A DNA stretch of 64,000 nucleotides from Massilia sp. PAMC28688 (GTDB lineage Bacteria; Pseudomonadota; Gammaproteobacteria; Burkholderiales; Burkholderiaceae_D): assembly GCF_019443445.1 (NCBI RefSeq), contig NZ_CP080378.1, positions 3,286,001 through 3,350,000 on the forward strand, written 5' to 3'. The notes under the pieces were generated by a model that searched no databases, was not told the origin of the DNA, and saw only the letters and a list, made by a program, of their open reading frames with translations. Of the stretch, positions 48,985 through 59,092 are shown piece by piece (the first letter of the stretch is position 1; each line of letters begins with the position of its first letter). Position numbers and translations under genes: made by a program.

Positions 48985-50995
48985 CCCTGCCTTGGGGGAG
49001 AGGTTGCAGCCATCCATGCAACAGTCAGCGACAAATCTTGAGCTTGCCGCAAACTCTAGCTCCCCTGGCCCAGTGTCCCCAACCAAAAAAGTCACTTTGG
49101 TTACAGCTGAGGCTAATCTGGCAAAGACGCTCTCGAATAAGGCAGCATTATCGCCTCCGCGAGGTACCTGCTATCAGGTGATCTGGTTCTCTTTCTTTTT
49201 CGATGGTACAGGAAACAATCTTACCTATGACGTGGAGAATGGTAAGCACAGCAATGTCGCAAAGTTGTATCGTGCACATGAAGGAAAGAGTAACGTCGGC
49301 GGAGTAAAAGATCCCAAAGATCCGAAAAACCCGACAAATTCGATTCACCGCGTTTACATCCCCGGGTTGGGCACATATTTTCCAAAGGTTGGGGATGCGG
49401 GTGGTTCAGAGATCGGCTTGGGGACAGGTTTTTATGGGATCGAAAGGTTAAGATTCGCACTGGATGAGTTTGATCTGTACATGGCGGCTCATCTTGCTCT
49501 TGCCGCTGATCCGAAAAATAAGATTACGGAAATAAATGTCGCAGCTTTTGGTTTTAGTCGAGGAGCCGCAGCAGCGAGGGCATTCATGAATCTGTTCATT
49601 GAGGAAAAATGTGTGCGCAGGAGGGGGAAACTATTCACGGCGGAAGGTGGGGCGCCTGTGAGATTGAGATTCCTAGGGATCTTTGACACTGTGGCATCTG
49701 TCGGAGCTCCAATGTCCACAAATAATATGGTCGGTACCGATGCATTAAGGGGAACGACGCGTTCACATATTGATATTCGTCTGAAAAAGTATCCAACGCT
49801 TGCGCCACGTATGTTAGCTTTCTCGCACCGGGGCGAAGCAGGGGCTGATCCCGCGCCGGGGCCCTGCAATGGACATTTGGACTGGGGTGACAGACTTAAA
49901 ATACCCCACGACGTGGAGCATGTTGTTCACTTTATCGCAGGCCATGAAACCAGGAATTCCTTTCCAGTCGATAGCATTTGCGTGGCGGGATCAAATGGAG
50001 TCTGGACTAAACCGTCTCACTGGATGGAGTTTGTTTACGCCGGAGTGCATTCCGACGTAGGCGGTAGCTATAGCCCTGGTGAGGGCGGTAAGAACGAATT
50101 GGCTGAGACGAAATTTGGCCTTTTAACTTTGGCCCAAATGTACGACTTGGCAATCTTTAAGGGCGGTGTTCCTTTCTTGCCCAGAAAGGCGTGGATGGAA
50201 GACCAGCGTAGAGATTTTGCAATGTCACGCGAAGTCATTGAAGATTATCAATACTACATTAACGCTATGAATCCAGCGCAAACCTTGGGAGAGTCGATCA
50301 TTGAACATATGCGGTTGTATTATGCTTGGCGATTTCACAAAATATATAATAAATATATTGGTCGGGAAAAGGATGATAACGAGTCCAGGAAGATTGATGA
50401 GCTGGATAAACGCCTTTTCAAGCGAAAACGGGATAATTTCGCGCAAAGCGAGAAGGAGCTCGAGCAGGCTTATAACCATGCGCGAAGTAATGTTGTTCAA
50501 GCAGCCAGGCCCACCCGCTTATTTGAACTGCAGTCGGAAATTCGACGGCGGGTCGTGGCAGCGCAGGCCGAGGAGCGGCAGGCCTACGAAAAGTACCGCA
50601 ATGTGGCCGCGCGCAACTTTTCCGTTCCAAAAACCGAAGCATTAGAAGACATGATCGACTTCTACGACAAGCAGTTGCTTACTGATGTGCAGTCAATATA
50701 CGATGCGGTCAGGCACCCGGAGAATGCAGGCCGCAGAGGGTTCACTACCGCATGGGGAACGATGCGCCCATTTTATATTGCTATGGTGCAGGCATACGAG
50801 AATGAATTCGTCAGGAGAAAAGGATTGTCCGATGACCGGATCATCGCGTTTTTCGATAAATATGTACATAATTCCATCGCTGGTTTCGGGGCTGACGCGA
50901 CACTTCCATCTGATCCCCGCGTTGTATATGTGGGAGAAGACTTTAAAGTTAAGTACGCGCTAAACAATTTTCCCCAGGATGTTGCAATGGCCTAA
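48965..50995 (+). CDS. DUF2235 T6SS lipase-type effector (Tle1-like)
   Basis: A 676-aa protein predicted to be a phospholipase delivered by VgrG. The alpha/beta-hydrolase core has FFFDGTGNNL (residues 78-86), the nucleophile elbow GFSRG (196-200, S198) and AGVHSDVGGSYSPGEGG, which supplies a likely acid or base residue. The last 300 residues include a charged coiled coil (KELEQAYNHARSNVVQAARP and following) and an all-helical end; no membrane segment is obvious. The start is uncertain: MTKSRTNP overlaps the lipoprotein gene by 20 bp, and a later ATG (49016) is possible. The first 60 residues are low complexity. Low GC suggests horizontal origin. Confidence 0.85.
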   Translation: MTKSRTNPALGERLQPSMQQSATNLELAANSSSPGPVSPTKKVTLVTAEANLAKTLSNKAALSPPRGTCYQVIWFSFFFDGTGNNLTYDVENGKHSNVAKLYRAHEGKSNVGGVKDPKDPKNPTNSIHRVYIPGLGTYFPKVGDAGGSEIGLGTGFYGIERLRFALDEFDLYMAAHLALAADPKNKITEINVAAFGFSRGAAAARAFMNLFIEEKCVRRRGKLFTAEGGAPVRLRFLGIFDTVASVGAPMSTNNMVGTDALRGTTRSHIDIRLKKYPTLAPRMLAFSHRGEAGADPAPGPCNGHLDWGDRLKIPHDVEHVVHFIAGHETRNSFPVDSICVAGSNGVWTKPSHWMEFVYAGVHSDVGGSYSPGEGGKNELAETKFGLLTLAQMYDLAIFKGGVPFLPRKAWMEDQRRDFAMSREVIEDYQYYINAMNPAQTLGESIIEHMRLYYAWRFHKIYNKYIGREKDDNESRKIDELDKRLFKRKRDNFAQSEKELEQAYNHARSNVVQAARPTRLFELQSEIRRRVVAAQAEERQAYEKYRNVAARNFSVPKTEALEDMIDFYDKQLLTDVQSIYDAVRHPENAGRRGFTTAWGTMRPFYIAMVQAYENEFVRRKGLSDDRIIAFFDKYVHNSIAGFGADATLPSDPRVVYVGEDFKVKYALNNFPQDVAMA

Positions 50996-51219
50996 GGTAT
51001 ATCTTCTCGGAGGTATTTGAAATAAAGTTAAGACCAATAGCTGATTCGACCACCGGACTATTCGCATAATCGGCGTGAGCGTCGCCTCCTGCATCCGATG
51101 GCGAACCGGGACGGATTGAAGAAATTATTACGAGAATTGAAAAATCCGTTCAAGCCGATCCGCCATTATGACTCGGCGATACATCAGGGCAGGAGCACGT
51201 CGAGGAGTTCAGCTGCAGT

Positions 51220-53457
51220 TCAATTCCGCTCGCGCTCAACCCGCGTCACGCCACTCACCCTGCGCAGATTGCGGATCAAGTGCGCCAGATGCACCCGGTC
51301 CTGGACCTGGATCGTAAAGCGCAGCTGGGTCATGACGTGTTCTTCATCCTCGTCCATCCCCACGTAGGAAATGTTGGCGTCGGACTCGCCGATCTCGGCC
51401 GCCACGCGGGCCAAAATGCCTCGTTCATTGTTGATGAGAAGGCGGATGCGGCAATCGAAGCGCCGGTTCAGTTCCGCTCCCCACTGCACGGGTATCCAGC
51501 GGTCCGGCTCCTTGCTGCGCACGCGCTTGGCGCCGCTGCAGTCGCCCGTATGGACGATCAGGCCCTGGTCACGCCGCAACTGGCCCGTGATCTGGTCGCC
51601 CGGAATCGGCAGGCAGCAGGGCGCCAGCTGCACCGCCACGCCTTCGCTGCCGTAAATGGTGACAGGATCGAGTCCCCCGCTCGGCGCACTGGCGCTAGAC
51701 GGCATGGCCGCCAGATTGTCGTCGATGAGGCCGAAAATGTGGCGGGCAACCAGCGCGGCCATGCGCTTGCCGATGCCAATGTCGGCATACAGCTCATCCA
51801 TGGACTTGGCGGACGATTCGTTGAGCAGCCTTTCGATCGTCTCGTCCGTCAACTCCGGGTTGATGTTCAGCGTCGTCAACGCCTGGGCCAGCAGTTCCTG
51901 GCCCAGCTCCACCGACTCGTTCAGATTGATCGTGCGCAAATGGTGGCGAATGGCCGAGCGCGCCTTGCCTGTGCGAACGAAGGCCAGCCAGGTGGGGCTT
52001 GGCTTGGAATCCGGGTCCGTCACGATTTCGACAATGTCGCCGTTGTGCAGTTCCGTGCGCAGCGAGGCTTCTTCGTGATTGATTTTCACCGACACGGTAT
52101 GGTCGCCAATGCCGGTGTGAATCGTGTACGCGAAGTCGAGCGCCGTGGCGCCGCGGGGCAGGGCGATGATCTTGGACTTGGGCGTGAACACATAGACCGA
52201 ATCGGGGAACAGGTCAACCTTCACATGCTCCAGGAACTCGGCCGAGTCGCCGGTCTGCTGCTGGATATCAAGCAGCGATTGCAGCCACGCATGCGTGCGC
52301 TGCTGCAAGTCCGACAGGTTGGAGTCGCCAGTCTTGTACAGCCAGTGCGCGGCCACGCCTGATTCGGCGGTGCGGTGCATTTCCTGTGTGCGAATCTGGA
52401 ACTCTACCGGCGTGCCGTAGGGACCAATCAGGGTCGTATGCAGCGACTGGTAGCCATTTAACTTGCGGATCGCGATGTAATCCTTGAACTTGCCAGGCAT
52501 CGGCTTGTACAGGCCGTGCAAGGTTCCCAACGCAACGTAGCAATTGGCAAAGCTGTCCACGACGATGCGAAAGCCGTACACGTCGAGCACCTGCGAAAAC
52601 GACAGGCGCTTGTTGCGCATCTTTTTATAGATGCCATACAGCGTCTTTTCGCGCCCATACACTTCGGCCGGCAATTCTGCCGTGGCCAGCGTGTTCTTGA
52701 CTGACTCCAGGATTTTCTTGACCACTTCACGCCGGTTGCCGCGCGCCGCCTTGACGGCCTTGGACAGCGTGCGATAGCGCAGCGGATACAGGTGCGAAAA
52801 CGCCAGGTCCTGCAGTTCGCGGTAGATATTGTTCAACCCCAGGCGGTGCGCAATAGGCACATAGACTTCCATGGTTTCGGAAGCAATGCGGCGCTTCTTG
52901 GAGTCCGCCATGTGCTCAAGCGTGCGCATATTATGCAAACGGTCGGCCAGCTTGATGAGAATCACGCGCACGTCCGATGCCATGGCCAGCAGCATCTTGC
53001 GGAAGTTTTCCGCCTGCGCCTCGATCAGGCTCTGGAATTCGATTTTTTCCAGCTTGGACAGGCCGTCCACGAGGGAGGCGACGGGGGCGCCAAAGCGCTC
53101 GATCAGCTCATCCTTCTTGACGTCCTGGTCTTCCATCACATCATGCAGCAGCGCGGCCATGATGGCCTGGGCGTCAAGCTTCCAGTCGGCACAGATTTCG
53201 GCGACGGCAATGGGATGGGAAATATACGGTTCGCCCGACTTGCGGACCTGGCCAAGATGCATCTCGTCCGAAAAACGATAGGCTTCCTTGACTTTCTTGA
53301 GTTCGGAGGGGCTGAGGTATTCCGCCAGTTTGGCGTTCAGCTGGGTGACTGATGCAACGCCGGGCGCCAATGGCGCGGCGGCATCAGGTTTGTCGGCGGA
53401 ACGTCGGTTCCGCGACTTGGGCGTGCCTGGGAGTGTCATATCCGTAGGGAAGTTCAT
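51220..53457 (-). CDS. spoT: Bifunctional (p)ppGpp synthetase/hydrolase SpoT
   Basis: Stringent-response enzyme of 745 aa. The HD hydrolase domain is intact (HPIAVAEICADWKLDAQAIM, HDVMED at about 105-110, RLHNMRTL). The synthetase domain has YGFRIVVDSFANCYVALGTL, then KLNGYQSLHTTLIGPYGTPV and VAAHW. TGS and helical domains follow, and a C-terminal ACT domain ends in RNLRRVSGVTRVERERN. Both catalytic halves look functional. It is downstream of rpoZ and gmk, as in many proteobacteria. The 224 bp after it toward the T6SS island carry no gene I can support. Confidence 0.97.
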   Translation of the reverse strand: MNFPTDMTLPGTPKSRNRRSADKPDAAAPLAPGVASVTQLNAKLAEYLSPSELKKVKEAYRFSDEMHLGQVRKSGEPYISHPIAVAEICADWKLDAQAIMAALLHDVMEDQDVKKDELIERFGAPVASLVDGLSKLEKIEFQSLIEAQAENFRKMLLAMASDVRVILIKLADRLHNMRTLEHMADSKKRRIASETMEVYVPIAHRLGLNNIYRELQDLAFSHLYPLRYRTLSKAVKAARGNRREVVKKILESVKNTLATAELPAEVYGREKTLYGIYKKMRNKRLSFSQVLDVYGFRIVVDSFANCYVALGTLHGLYKPMPGKFKDYIAIRKLNGYQSLHTTLIGPYGTPVEFQIRTQEMHRTAESGVAAHWLYKTGDSNLSDLQQRTHAWLQSLLDIQQQTGDSAEFLEHVKVDLFPDSVYVFTPKSKIIALPRGATALDFAYTIHTGIGDHTVSVKINHEEASLRTELHNGDIVEIVTDPDSKPSPTWLAFVRTGKARSAIRHHLRTINLNESVELGQELLAQALTTLNINPELTDETIERLLNESSAKSMDELYADIGIGKRMAALVARHIFGLIDDNLAAMPSSASAPSGGLDPVTIYGSEGVAVQLAPCCLPIPGDQITGQLRRDQGLIVHTGDCSGAKRVRSKEPDRWIPVQWGAELNRRFDCRIRLLINNERGILARVAAEIGESDANISYVGMDEDEEHVMTQLRFTIQVQDRVHLAHLIRNLRRVSGVTRVERERN

Positions 53458-53510
53458 ACTAGAAGGCTACCAGATAACGGGGGAACACTCTTGTTGCACG
53501 CGACAACAAA

Positions 53511-53714
53511 TTACATTGGCACCTTTTTCAGCATTTCGATGCCGACTTTACCGGCGGCGATCTCGCGCAGGGCGACAACGGTAGGCTTGTCCTTGGCTTC
53601 GACTTTCGGCGTGTGGCCTTGCAGCAACTGACGAGCGCGATAGGTCGCGGCCAGGGTCAGCTGGAAACGGTTAGGGATACTCTTCAGACAATCTTCAATG
53701 GTAATGCGGGCCAT
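53511..53714 (-). CDS. rpoZ: RNA polymerase omega subunit
   Basis: The 67-aa omega subunit binds beta-prime and, with it, forms a ppGpp site. [20 protein letters not shown] and [20 protein letters not shown] are the conserved core. The ATG of MARITIE is the family start; a 12-codon upstream in-frame extension is not. The order gmk-rpoZ-spoT is the usual one. Confidence 0.97.
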   Translation of the reverse strand: MARITIEDCLKSIPNRFQLTLAATYRARQLLQGHTPKVEAKDKPTVVALREIAAGKVGIEMLKKVPM

Positions 53715-53746
53715 GCGGACTCCTAGTGTTTGACAAATTGCGCCGG

Positions 53747-54388
53747 TCACGATTGTTGCGCGTGGATACCCAGTTGGGCAAAAAGCGAGGCGTTGCGGGC
53801 CGCCTGCTGGGCAAAACGGCTGCGTGTCGCTCTGACAATCGCGCTCATCTCGGACAAGGCGACGTTGAACTCTTCATTGATAATAACATAGTCGAACTCC
53901 GGAGCGTGAGAGATCTCGCCGCCGGCGGCAAGCAGCCTGCGCTCGATCACGTGCGGTTCGTCCTGGCCGCGCTTGTGCAACCGCTCCGACAGGGCTGCAA
54001 TCGACGGCGGCAAGATGAAGATGCCGGCCGCTTGCGGAAACTGCTTTTTCACCTGGCGTGCGCCTTGCCAGTCAATTTCCAGCAGGATGTCGGTTCCCGC
54101 TTTCATTTCCTTTTCCACCATCAGGCGCGAGGTGCCGTAGTAGTTGCCATGTACTTCGGCCCATTCGAGGAACTCCCCGCGGCCGGCGCGGGCCACGAAA
54201 TCCTCGGCGGTGGTGAAATGGTATTGCTTGCCATCGGTCTCGCCCGGGCGCGGCTGGCGCGTGGTGGTCGAGATCGACAGCTGGATGCCCGGTTCCTGCG
54301 CCAGCAGGGCGTTGACCAGGGTGGATTTGCCCGCGCCCGACGGGGCAGCGACAATAAACAGGCTGCCGGAAAAGCCGTTCGTGACCAT
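53747..54388 (-). CDS. gmk: Guanylate kinase
   Basis: Converts GMP to GDP with ATP (213 aa). The P-loop is APSGAGKST near the N-terminus. GMP-binding residues lie in the [20 protein letters not shown] segment, with [14 protein letters not shown] after it, and [20 protein letters not shown] carries the Asp typical of the family. I use the ATG of [11 protein letters not shown]; an in-frame TTG four codons earlier is possible. It follows yicC by 15 bp. Confidence 0.97.
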   Translation of the reverse strand: MVTNGFSGSLFIVAAPSGAGKSTLVNALLAQEPGIQLSISTTTRQPRPGETDGKQYHFTTAEDFVARAGRGEFLEWAEVHGNYYGTSRLMVEKEMKAGTDILLEIDWQGARQVKKQFPQAAGIFILPPSIAALSERLHKRGQDEPHVIERRLLAAGGEISHAPEFDYVIINEEFNVALSEMSAIVRATRSRFAQQAARNASLFAQLGIHAQQS

Positions 54389-54403
54389 AGTGATTTCCAA
54401 TCT

Positions 54404-55306
54404 TTACTCCAGGTTTTGCACTTGCTCGCGCATTTGTTCGATCAGCAGCTTCAGTTCCATCGACGCATCGGCCAGTTCCTTGACCGAGGCCTTGGCGCCG
54501 AGCGTATTGGCTTCGCGGTTGAGCTCCTGCATCATGAAGTCCAGGCGCTTGCCGACCTGGCCGCCTTTCTTCAGAATGTGGCGCGTCTCCGTCAGGTGCG
54601 CCGTGAGGCGCGACAGTTCTTCCGACACGTCGATACGGATGCCGTACAGCGTCACTTCCTGGCGGATGCGCTCGAACGCTTCCTGGCGCGTGAGGGTGGA
54701 CGGGGTGCCGTGGCCCGCCAGGCCCAGGGCATCCTGCATGCGCTCAATGGCTTTTTGCTGGAACTGTGCAATGACTTGCGGGATCAGGGGAGTGATCCGT
54801 TTGACAATGACGTCCATCGCGTCAATACGGGAAATGAGCATGGCTTCCAGGGCCGCGCCTTCGCGCCGGCGGCTGTCGACAAAAGCGGCGACGGTCTTGG
54901 CGGTGAGGGCGGCCACGTCGGCCTGCAGCGATTCCTGGCCAACCTGGGCTTCTTCGATCACGCCGGGCCAGCGCAGCAGTTCGGCCACCGTCATGAGGGG
55001 AGCGGAAACGAAGTGCTTGGTCACTTCCGACTGCAAGCGCGCCAGGTCGGCGAGCAGGGCGGCATTGAGCGCTTGCGAGCCGCCCGCGACCTTGCGTCCG
55101 AACGACAGGCGTGCTTCGACCTTGCCGCGCGTGATTGCGCCCATAATGGCGGCGCGCAGGTCCGGCTCCAGGGCGCGCAGCTCGTCGTTGATGCGAAATT
55201 GCAGATCCAGAAAGCGTGAGTTGACACTCTTGATTTCAATCGTGAGGGTGCCAGCCGCGCTTTCGCTCGTGGCTACCGCGTAACCTGTCATGCTAGAAAT
55301 GCTCAA
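54404..55306 (-). CDS. yicC: YicC/YloC family endoribonuclease
   Basis: A 300-aa protein of the YicC family, for which RNase activity and a link to small-RNA decay are reported. The N-terminus SMTGYAVATSESAAGTLTIE and IKSVNSRFLDLQFRINDEL are family marks. The C-terminal DUF1732 part contains REANTLGAKASVKELADASM ELKLLIEQMREQVQNLE. The start is TTG preceded by GGGGA; the ATG five codons later would drop the conserved MSISS. It is first of the yicC-gmk-rpoZ-spoT run. Confidence 0.93.
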   Translation of the reverse strand: MSISSMTGYAVATSESAAGTLTIEIKSVNSRFLDLQFRINDELRALEPDLRAAIMGAITRGKVEARLSFGRKVAGGSQALNAALLADLARLQSEVTKHFVSAPLMTVAELLRWPGVIEEAQVGQESLQADVAALTAKTVAAFVDSRRREGAALEAMLISRIDAMDVIVKRITPLIPQVIAQFQQKAIERMQDALGLAGHGTPSTLTRQEAFERIRQEVTLYGIRIDVSEELSRLTAHLTETRHILKKGGQVGKRLDFMMQELNREANTLGAKASVKELADASMELKLLIEQMREQVQNLE

Positions 55307-55384
55307 TGGAGTCCCCGGTTTTTATCTTTTCTTTACAAAGCACTGATTTATCCACACAATCGCCGTGTTAAGCAAGGAACCCTC

Positions 55385-56362
55385 ATGGCTGCACAAAATA
55401 ACGCTCCCTTGCCCGATGGGCTTGAAATTGCCGGATATCGCATTGTAAAGAAAATTGCGTCCGGTGGGTTCAGTATTGTATATCTCGCTTATGACGCCGA
55501 TGGCAACGCCGTGGCGATCAAAGAATACCTTCCCAGCGCCCTGGCATTGCGGCAGCCGGGCGAGCTCGTGCCGGTCATTTCCAAGCCCAATCTGGCGGTG
55601 TTCCGCATTGGTCTCAAGTGCTTTTTTGAAGAAGGCCGGGCCCTGGCCCGCATCTCGCACCCCAACGTGGTGCGGGTATTGAATTTCTTTCGTGGCAACG
55701 AAACGGTGTACATGGTCATGGCCTACGAGTCGGGCCACTCGCTGCAAGAGCAGATCGCGCGCCTCGGCGTGAAGGGCAGCCGCCTGAACGAGGCCTTCAT
55801 CCGCCAGATTTTTATCGGCGTGTGCGCCGGCCTGCGTGAAGTCCATACCAACAAGCTGCTGCACCTGGACCTCAAGCCGGCCAATATTTACCTGCGCACC
55901 GATGGCACGCCCATCGTGCTCGACTTCGGTGCGGCGCGCCAGACCTTCAATGCCGACGTACCCAAGCTCACCCCCATGTACACGCCCGGCTTTGCACCGC
56001 CCGACCTGTATTCCAAGACCGCGACACTGGGGCCATGGTCGGATATATATAGTATTGGCGCTTCCATGTTCGCGTGCATGGCAGCCTCGCCGCCGCAAGC
56101 GGCCGACCAGCGCAAGATTGACGACAAGATGCCCGGCTATTACGAAAAGCTCGCTGCCAATTATTCGCCTGAGCTGATCGACATGGTGCGCTGGTGCCTG
56201 GAACTCGATCCGCTGGCGCGGCCGCAAAGCCTGTTCGCGCTGCAAAAGGAATTGTCGCAGCCACGCAAGGCGCCGGCGCCGCCTGCGGCAGAAAAATCCG
56301 CAGGTGGCTGGCGCGGCCTGGCCGACCGCTTCGGCATTGGCCGCAAGAAGACCGTAGATTGA
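55385..56362 (+). CDS. Serine/threonine protein kinase
   Basis: Hanks-type kinase of 325 aa, soluble, without a transmembrane or extracellular domain. The glycine loop is IASGGFSIVY (24-33) and the ATP lysine K46 is in VAIKEY. The catalytic loop HLDLKPANIYL (D162) has HLD instead of the usual HRD; DFG at 180-182 is intact. The arginine change suggests activation without activation-loop phosphorylation. It lies 22 bp before a PP2C phosphatase gene and the pair is probably a reversible switch. The C-terminal 50 residues are a Pro/Ala-rich tail. Confidence 0.93.
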   Translation: MAAQNNAPLPDGLEIAGYRIVKKIASGGFSIVYLAYDADGNAVAIKEYLPSALALRQPGELVPVISKPNLAVFRIGLKCFFEEGRALARISHPNVVRVLNFFRGNETVYMVMAYESGHSLQEQIARLGVKGSRLNEAFIRQIFIGVCAGLREVHTNKLLHLDLKPANIYLRTDGTPIVLDFGAARQTFNADVPKLTPMYTPGFAPPDLYSKTATLGPWSDIYSIGASMFACMAASPPQAADQRKIDDKMPGYYEKLAANYSPELIDMVRWCLELDPLARPQSLFALQKELSQPRKAPAPPAAEKSAGGWRGLADRFGIGRKKTVD

Positions 56363-56384
56363 ATACCTGATCAGAAAGAACAAC

Positions 56385-57335
56385 ATGCAATTCTCCGTAT
56401 ATCAGGAAAGCCAGATCGGCGGGCGCAAGATCAACCAGGACCGCATGGGTTACAGCTTCACGCGCGATGCGCTGCTGCTGGTGCTGGCCGATGGCATGGG
56501 TGGCCATTTGCGCGGCGAAGTGGCCGCCTCCATCTTCATGCAGACCATGTCGAGCGCGTTCCAGAAGGGCGCCACGCCGTACGTGAAAAAGCCGGAACGC
56601 TTCCTGGAAGAGGCGTTCATGGAAGCGCACCAGGAAATCCATCGCTACCGCGCCACCAACAACCTGCCCGACACGCCGCGCACCACGGCCGTGGCGTGCC
56701 TGATCCAGCATAACATCGCTACCTGGGCCCATTGCGGCGACTCGCGCTTGTACTGGATGCGGCGCGGGCAGATCCTGGGCCGCACGCGCGACCATTCGCA
56801 CATCGAGCACATGATCGACAAGGGCATGGCCGATCCGTCCGAGCGTTCGACCCACCCGGACCGCAACAAGCTGTATAACTGCATTGGCGCGTCATCGCTG
56901 CCCAAGGTGGACGTGGCGCGGCCTGCCAGCCTGCAGTCGGGCGATGTGCTCATGCTGTGTTCCGACGGGCTGTGGTCGATGCTGTCGGACGAGGAAATGG
57001 TCCATCGCCTGAGCACCCAGACCATCGTGCGCGCCATCCCTGACATGATCTCGACCGCCACCGCGATTGCCGGCGACAAGGGCGACAACGCGACCGCGCT
57101 GGCCATCATGTGGCAAGGCTCGCCCGAGGTCGAGACCCCGAACGCGCTCAGTGCCGACATGGCCACCGTTATCTCGACCATGATGCTGCCTGAGAACCTG
57201 GTGAGCACCACCATCCAGACCAGCACCGAGCCGGAAAACCCGAGCGAGGTCGATGCCTTTAACGACGACGAAATTGAAAAGGCGATCGCGGAAATCCGCG
57301 GCGCCATCGAAAAATCCTCCAAAATCATCAATTAA
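56385..57335 (+). CDS. PP2C-family serine/threonine phosphatase
   Basis: Metal-dependent phosphatase of 316 aa. Metal-binding motifs are [55 protein letters not shown] and GDNATALAI. The acidic tail after residue 260 is not part of the domain. It is the partner of the preceding kinase, and rph starts 8 bp after it. Confidence 0.94.
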   Translation: MQFSVYQESQIGGRKINQDRMGYSFTRDALLLVLADGMGGHLRGEVAASIFMQTMSSAFQKGATPYVKKPERFLEEAFMEAHQEIHRYRATNNLPDTPRTTAVACLIQHNIATWAHCGDSRLYWMRRGQILGRTRDHSHIEHMIDKGMADPSERSTHPDRNKLYNCIGASSLPKVDVARPASLQSGDVLMLCSDGLWSMLSDEEMVHRLSTQTIVRAIPDMISTATAIAGDKGDNATALAIMWQGSPEVETPNALSADMATVISTMMLPENLVSTTIQTSTEPENPSEVDAFNDDEIEKAIAEIRGAIEKSSKIIN

Positions 57336-57343
57336 GGTTTCAC

Positions 57344-58072
57344 ATGACGTTTGAATCACGCCCCAGCGGCCGCGCCGTAGACCAGCTGCGCGATGTGCGC
57401 CTGACGCGCCAGTACACCCGGCATGCCGAAGGCTCGGTTCTGATCGAATGCGGCGACACCAAGGTCATTTGCACCGCCAGCATCGAAGACAAGGTGCCGG
57501 GATTCTTGAAGGGCAAAGGGCAGGGCTGGATGACGGCCGAATACGGCATGCTGCCGCGCTCGACCCACACCCGCATGGACCGCGAGGCTGCGCGCGGCAA
57601 GCAGTCCGGCCGCACCCAGGAAATCCAGCGCCTCATTGGCCGGTCGCTGCGCGCAGCGTTTGACCTGAACGGGTTTGGCGAGCGCACCTTGCAGATTGAC
57701 TGTGACGTGCTGCAGGCCGACGGCGGCACCCGTACCGCATCGATCACCGGGGCCATGGTGGCGGCCTACGATGCCTTCAACAAGCTGGTCGAGCGTGGCG
57801 CCATTGGCGCGGTGCCGGTCAAGAGTTTTGTGGCAGCCATTTCGGTCGGCGTGTATCACGGCATGCCCGTTTTGGACCTGGATTACATCGAGGACTCAGG
57901 CTGCGACACCGACATGAACGTGGTCATGACCGACGCCGGCCACTTCATCGAAGTGCAGGGCACTGCCGAAGGCGTGGCCTTTGACCGCGCCGGCATGAAT
58001 CGCCTGCTCGACCTGGCCGAAGGCGGCATTGCAGACCTGATCAAGCTGCAAAAATCATCCCTGGGGCTGTAA
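57344..58072 (+). CDS. rph: Ribonuclease PH
   Basis: Phosphorolytic 3'-5' exoribonuclease that trims tRNA 3' ends (242 aa, normal length). [20 protein letters not shown] and [20 protein letters not shown] are diagnostic, with [20 protein letters not shown] and [20 protein letters not shown] containing the metal-ligand acidic residues. The frame is intact, unlike the truncated rph of some E. coli K-12 strains. It ends convergently over the last 18 bp of the DUF3616 gene. Confidence 0.97.
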   Translation: MTFESRPSGRAVDQLRDVRLTRQYTRHAEGSVLIECGDTKVICTASIEDKVPGFLKGKGQGWMTAEYGMLPRSTHTRMDREAARGKQSGRTQEIQRLIGRSLRAAFDLNGFGERTLQIDCDVLQADGGTRTASITGAMVAAYDAFNKLVERGAIGAVPVKSFVAAISVGVYHGMPVLDLDYIEDSGCDTDMNVVMTDAGHFIEVQGTAEGVAFDRAGMNRLLDLAEGGIADLIKLQKSSLGL

Positions 58073-59014
58073 GGCCTTGTCGGTGAGCGTGATCGTCACG
58101 CTCCTGAATTCCTGCTTGTCTTCGGCGGTCGACTTGACATGTTCGCCGCCATCGTCGCTCAGGATCTGCAGGCGATTGGTCTCGGGAATCGCAAACAGCG
58201 CTTCCGGGCGCACATCGGCCAGTTCCTCGCGCAGCAGCAGTACCGGCTTGTCTGCCGGCTCGCCGGTCCAGGTGAACAGCGCAAAGCTGCCTTCATCCGC
58301 AGGTGGCCCGGCCACGACCAGGTAGCTACCGTTCAACTGTTCCAGGCTGCGCACGGCCAGCCCTTCCAGGTCCAGTTCAATGGCCTGGCCAAACTGCGCG
58401 TGTTCGCCTTCGATCACGTCATCGGGATTGAGCAGCGGGATCACCAGTGCCATGCCGTGCGGGACCGGATTGCGCAGACCAATCAGGAGCGTGCCTTGGG
58501 GCGTCGCAGCCAGGCCCTCGATATTGAATGCACCATCAGCCTCCGGCGTCTTGCTGGACGCGCCAGCCAGATCGTAGTGCTGCAGGTGCTCCGTGGCCAA
58601 CATGTCGGCCAGCAGCTCGCGGTACGGTTGCCCCACCGGCTTGACCGTGCCATCGACGATATCGGTGGCAAAAAAGCGGTGGCGCCGGCCCTGGAACTTG
58701 CCCTTCTTGTTGCGCCCATGCGAAGAGATCCAGTAGATGCGCTCGCCCACGGTGGCCGTGCCCTCGAGGTCCGATTCCTTGTCCTTTTTGGTGCCCAGGA
58801 ATTCCGACAAATCGATGACGTCTACCGGATCGCGCTTGCCGCGCTGGTACACCTTGAGCTGGTTGCGCTCGTCGTTGGCGGCCACGAAGCAATCGGGGCC
58901 GAGGGGCGCGGCGGCGGAAGCGTCGCACATGCCGCGGTACGTGAACGGCTTTTCAACGCGGGCATGGAATGCTTTGGCGAGAAGCGAAGCGCTGCCGGAT
59001 GGATGTGTTTTCAT
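58055..59014 (-). CDS. DUF3616 domain protein
   Basis: A 319-aa protein with the DUF3616 layout: [32 protein letters not shown], then [20 protein letters not shown] and [20 protein letters not shown]. It is probably a beta-propeller of unknown activity. No signal peptide is clear. The start is not settled; the ATG of [10 protein letters not shown] is used, and one 12 bp upstream is possible but too close to GGAG. It lies between rph and rdgB on the opposite strand. Confidence 0.8.
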   Translation of the reverse strand: MKTHPSGSASLLAKAFHARVEKPFTYRGMCDASAAAPLGPDCFVAANDERNQLKVYQRGKRDPVDVIDLSEFLGTKKDKESDLEGTATVGERIYWISSHGRNKKGKFQGRRHRFFATDIVDGTVKPVGQPYRELLADMLATEHLQHYDLAGASSKTPEADGAFNIEGLAATPQGTLLIGLRNPVPHGMALVIPLLNPDDVIEGEHAQFGQAIELDLEGLAVRSLEQLNGSYLVVAGPPADEGSFALFTWTGEPADKPVLLLREELADVRPEALFAIPETNRLQILSDDGGEHVKSTAEDKQEFRSVTITLTDKALQPQG

Positions 59015-59092
59015 AATGACAAGCATACTCCAGATCGGGCGGCGGCCCACGCACCGGTTAAAATACGCACTTCAGATTTTTTAGCGCCCATC

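Noticed and set aside
51098..51367. Plus-strand open frame MANRDGLKKLLRELKNPF... after the T6SS effector gene
   Set aside because: Its second half is antisense to the conserved 3' end of spoT, it has no recognisable family, and no good ribosome-binding site precedes it. It might be a cargo-gene remnant, but I cannot support it.
58139..59092. Long in-frame extension upstream of rdgB
   Set aside because: It is entirely antisense to the DUF3616 gene and has no RdgB similarity; the family start is the ATG at 59093.
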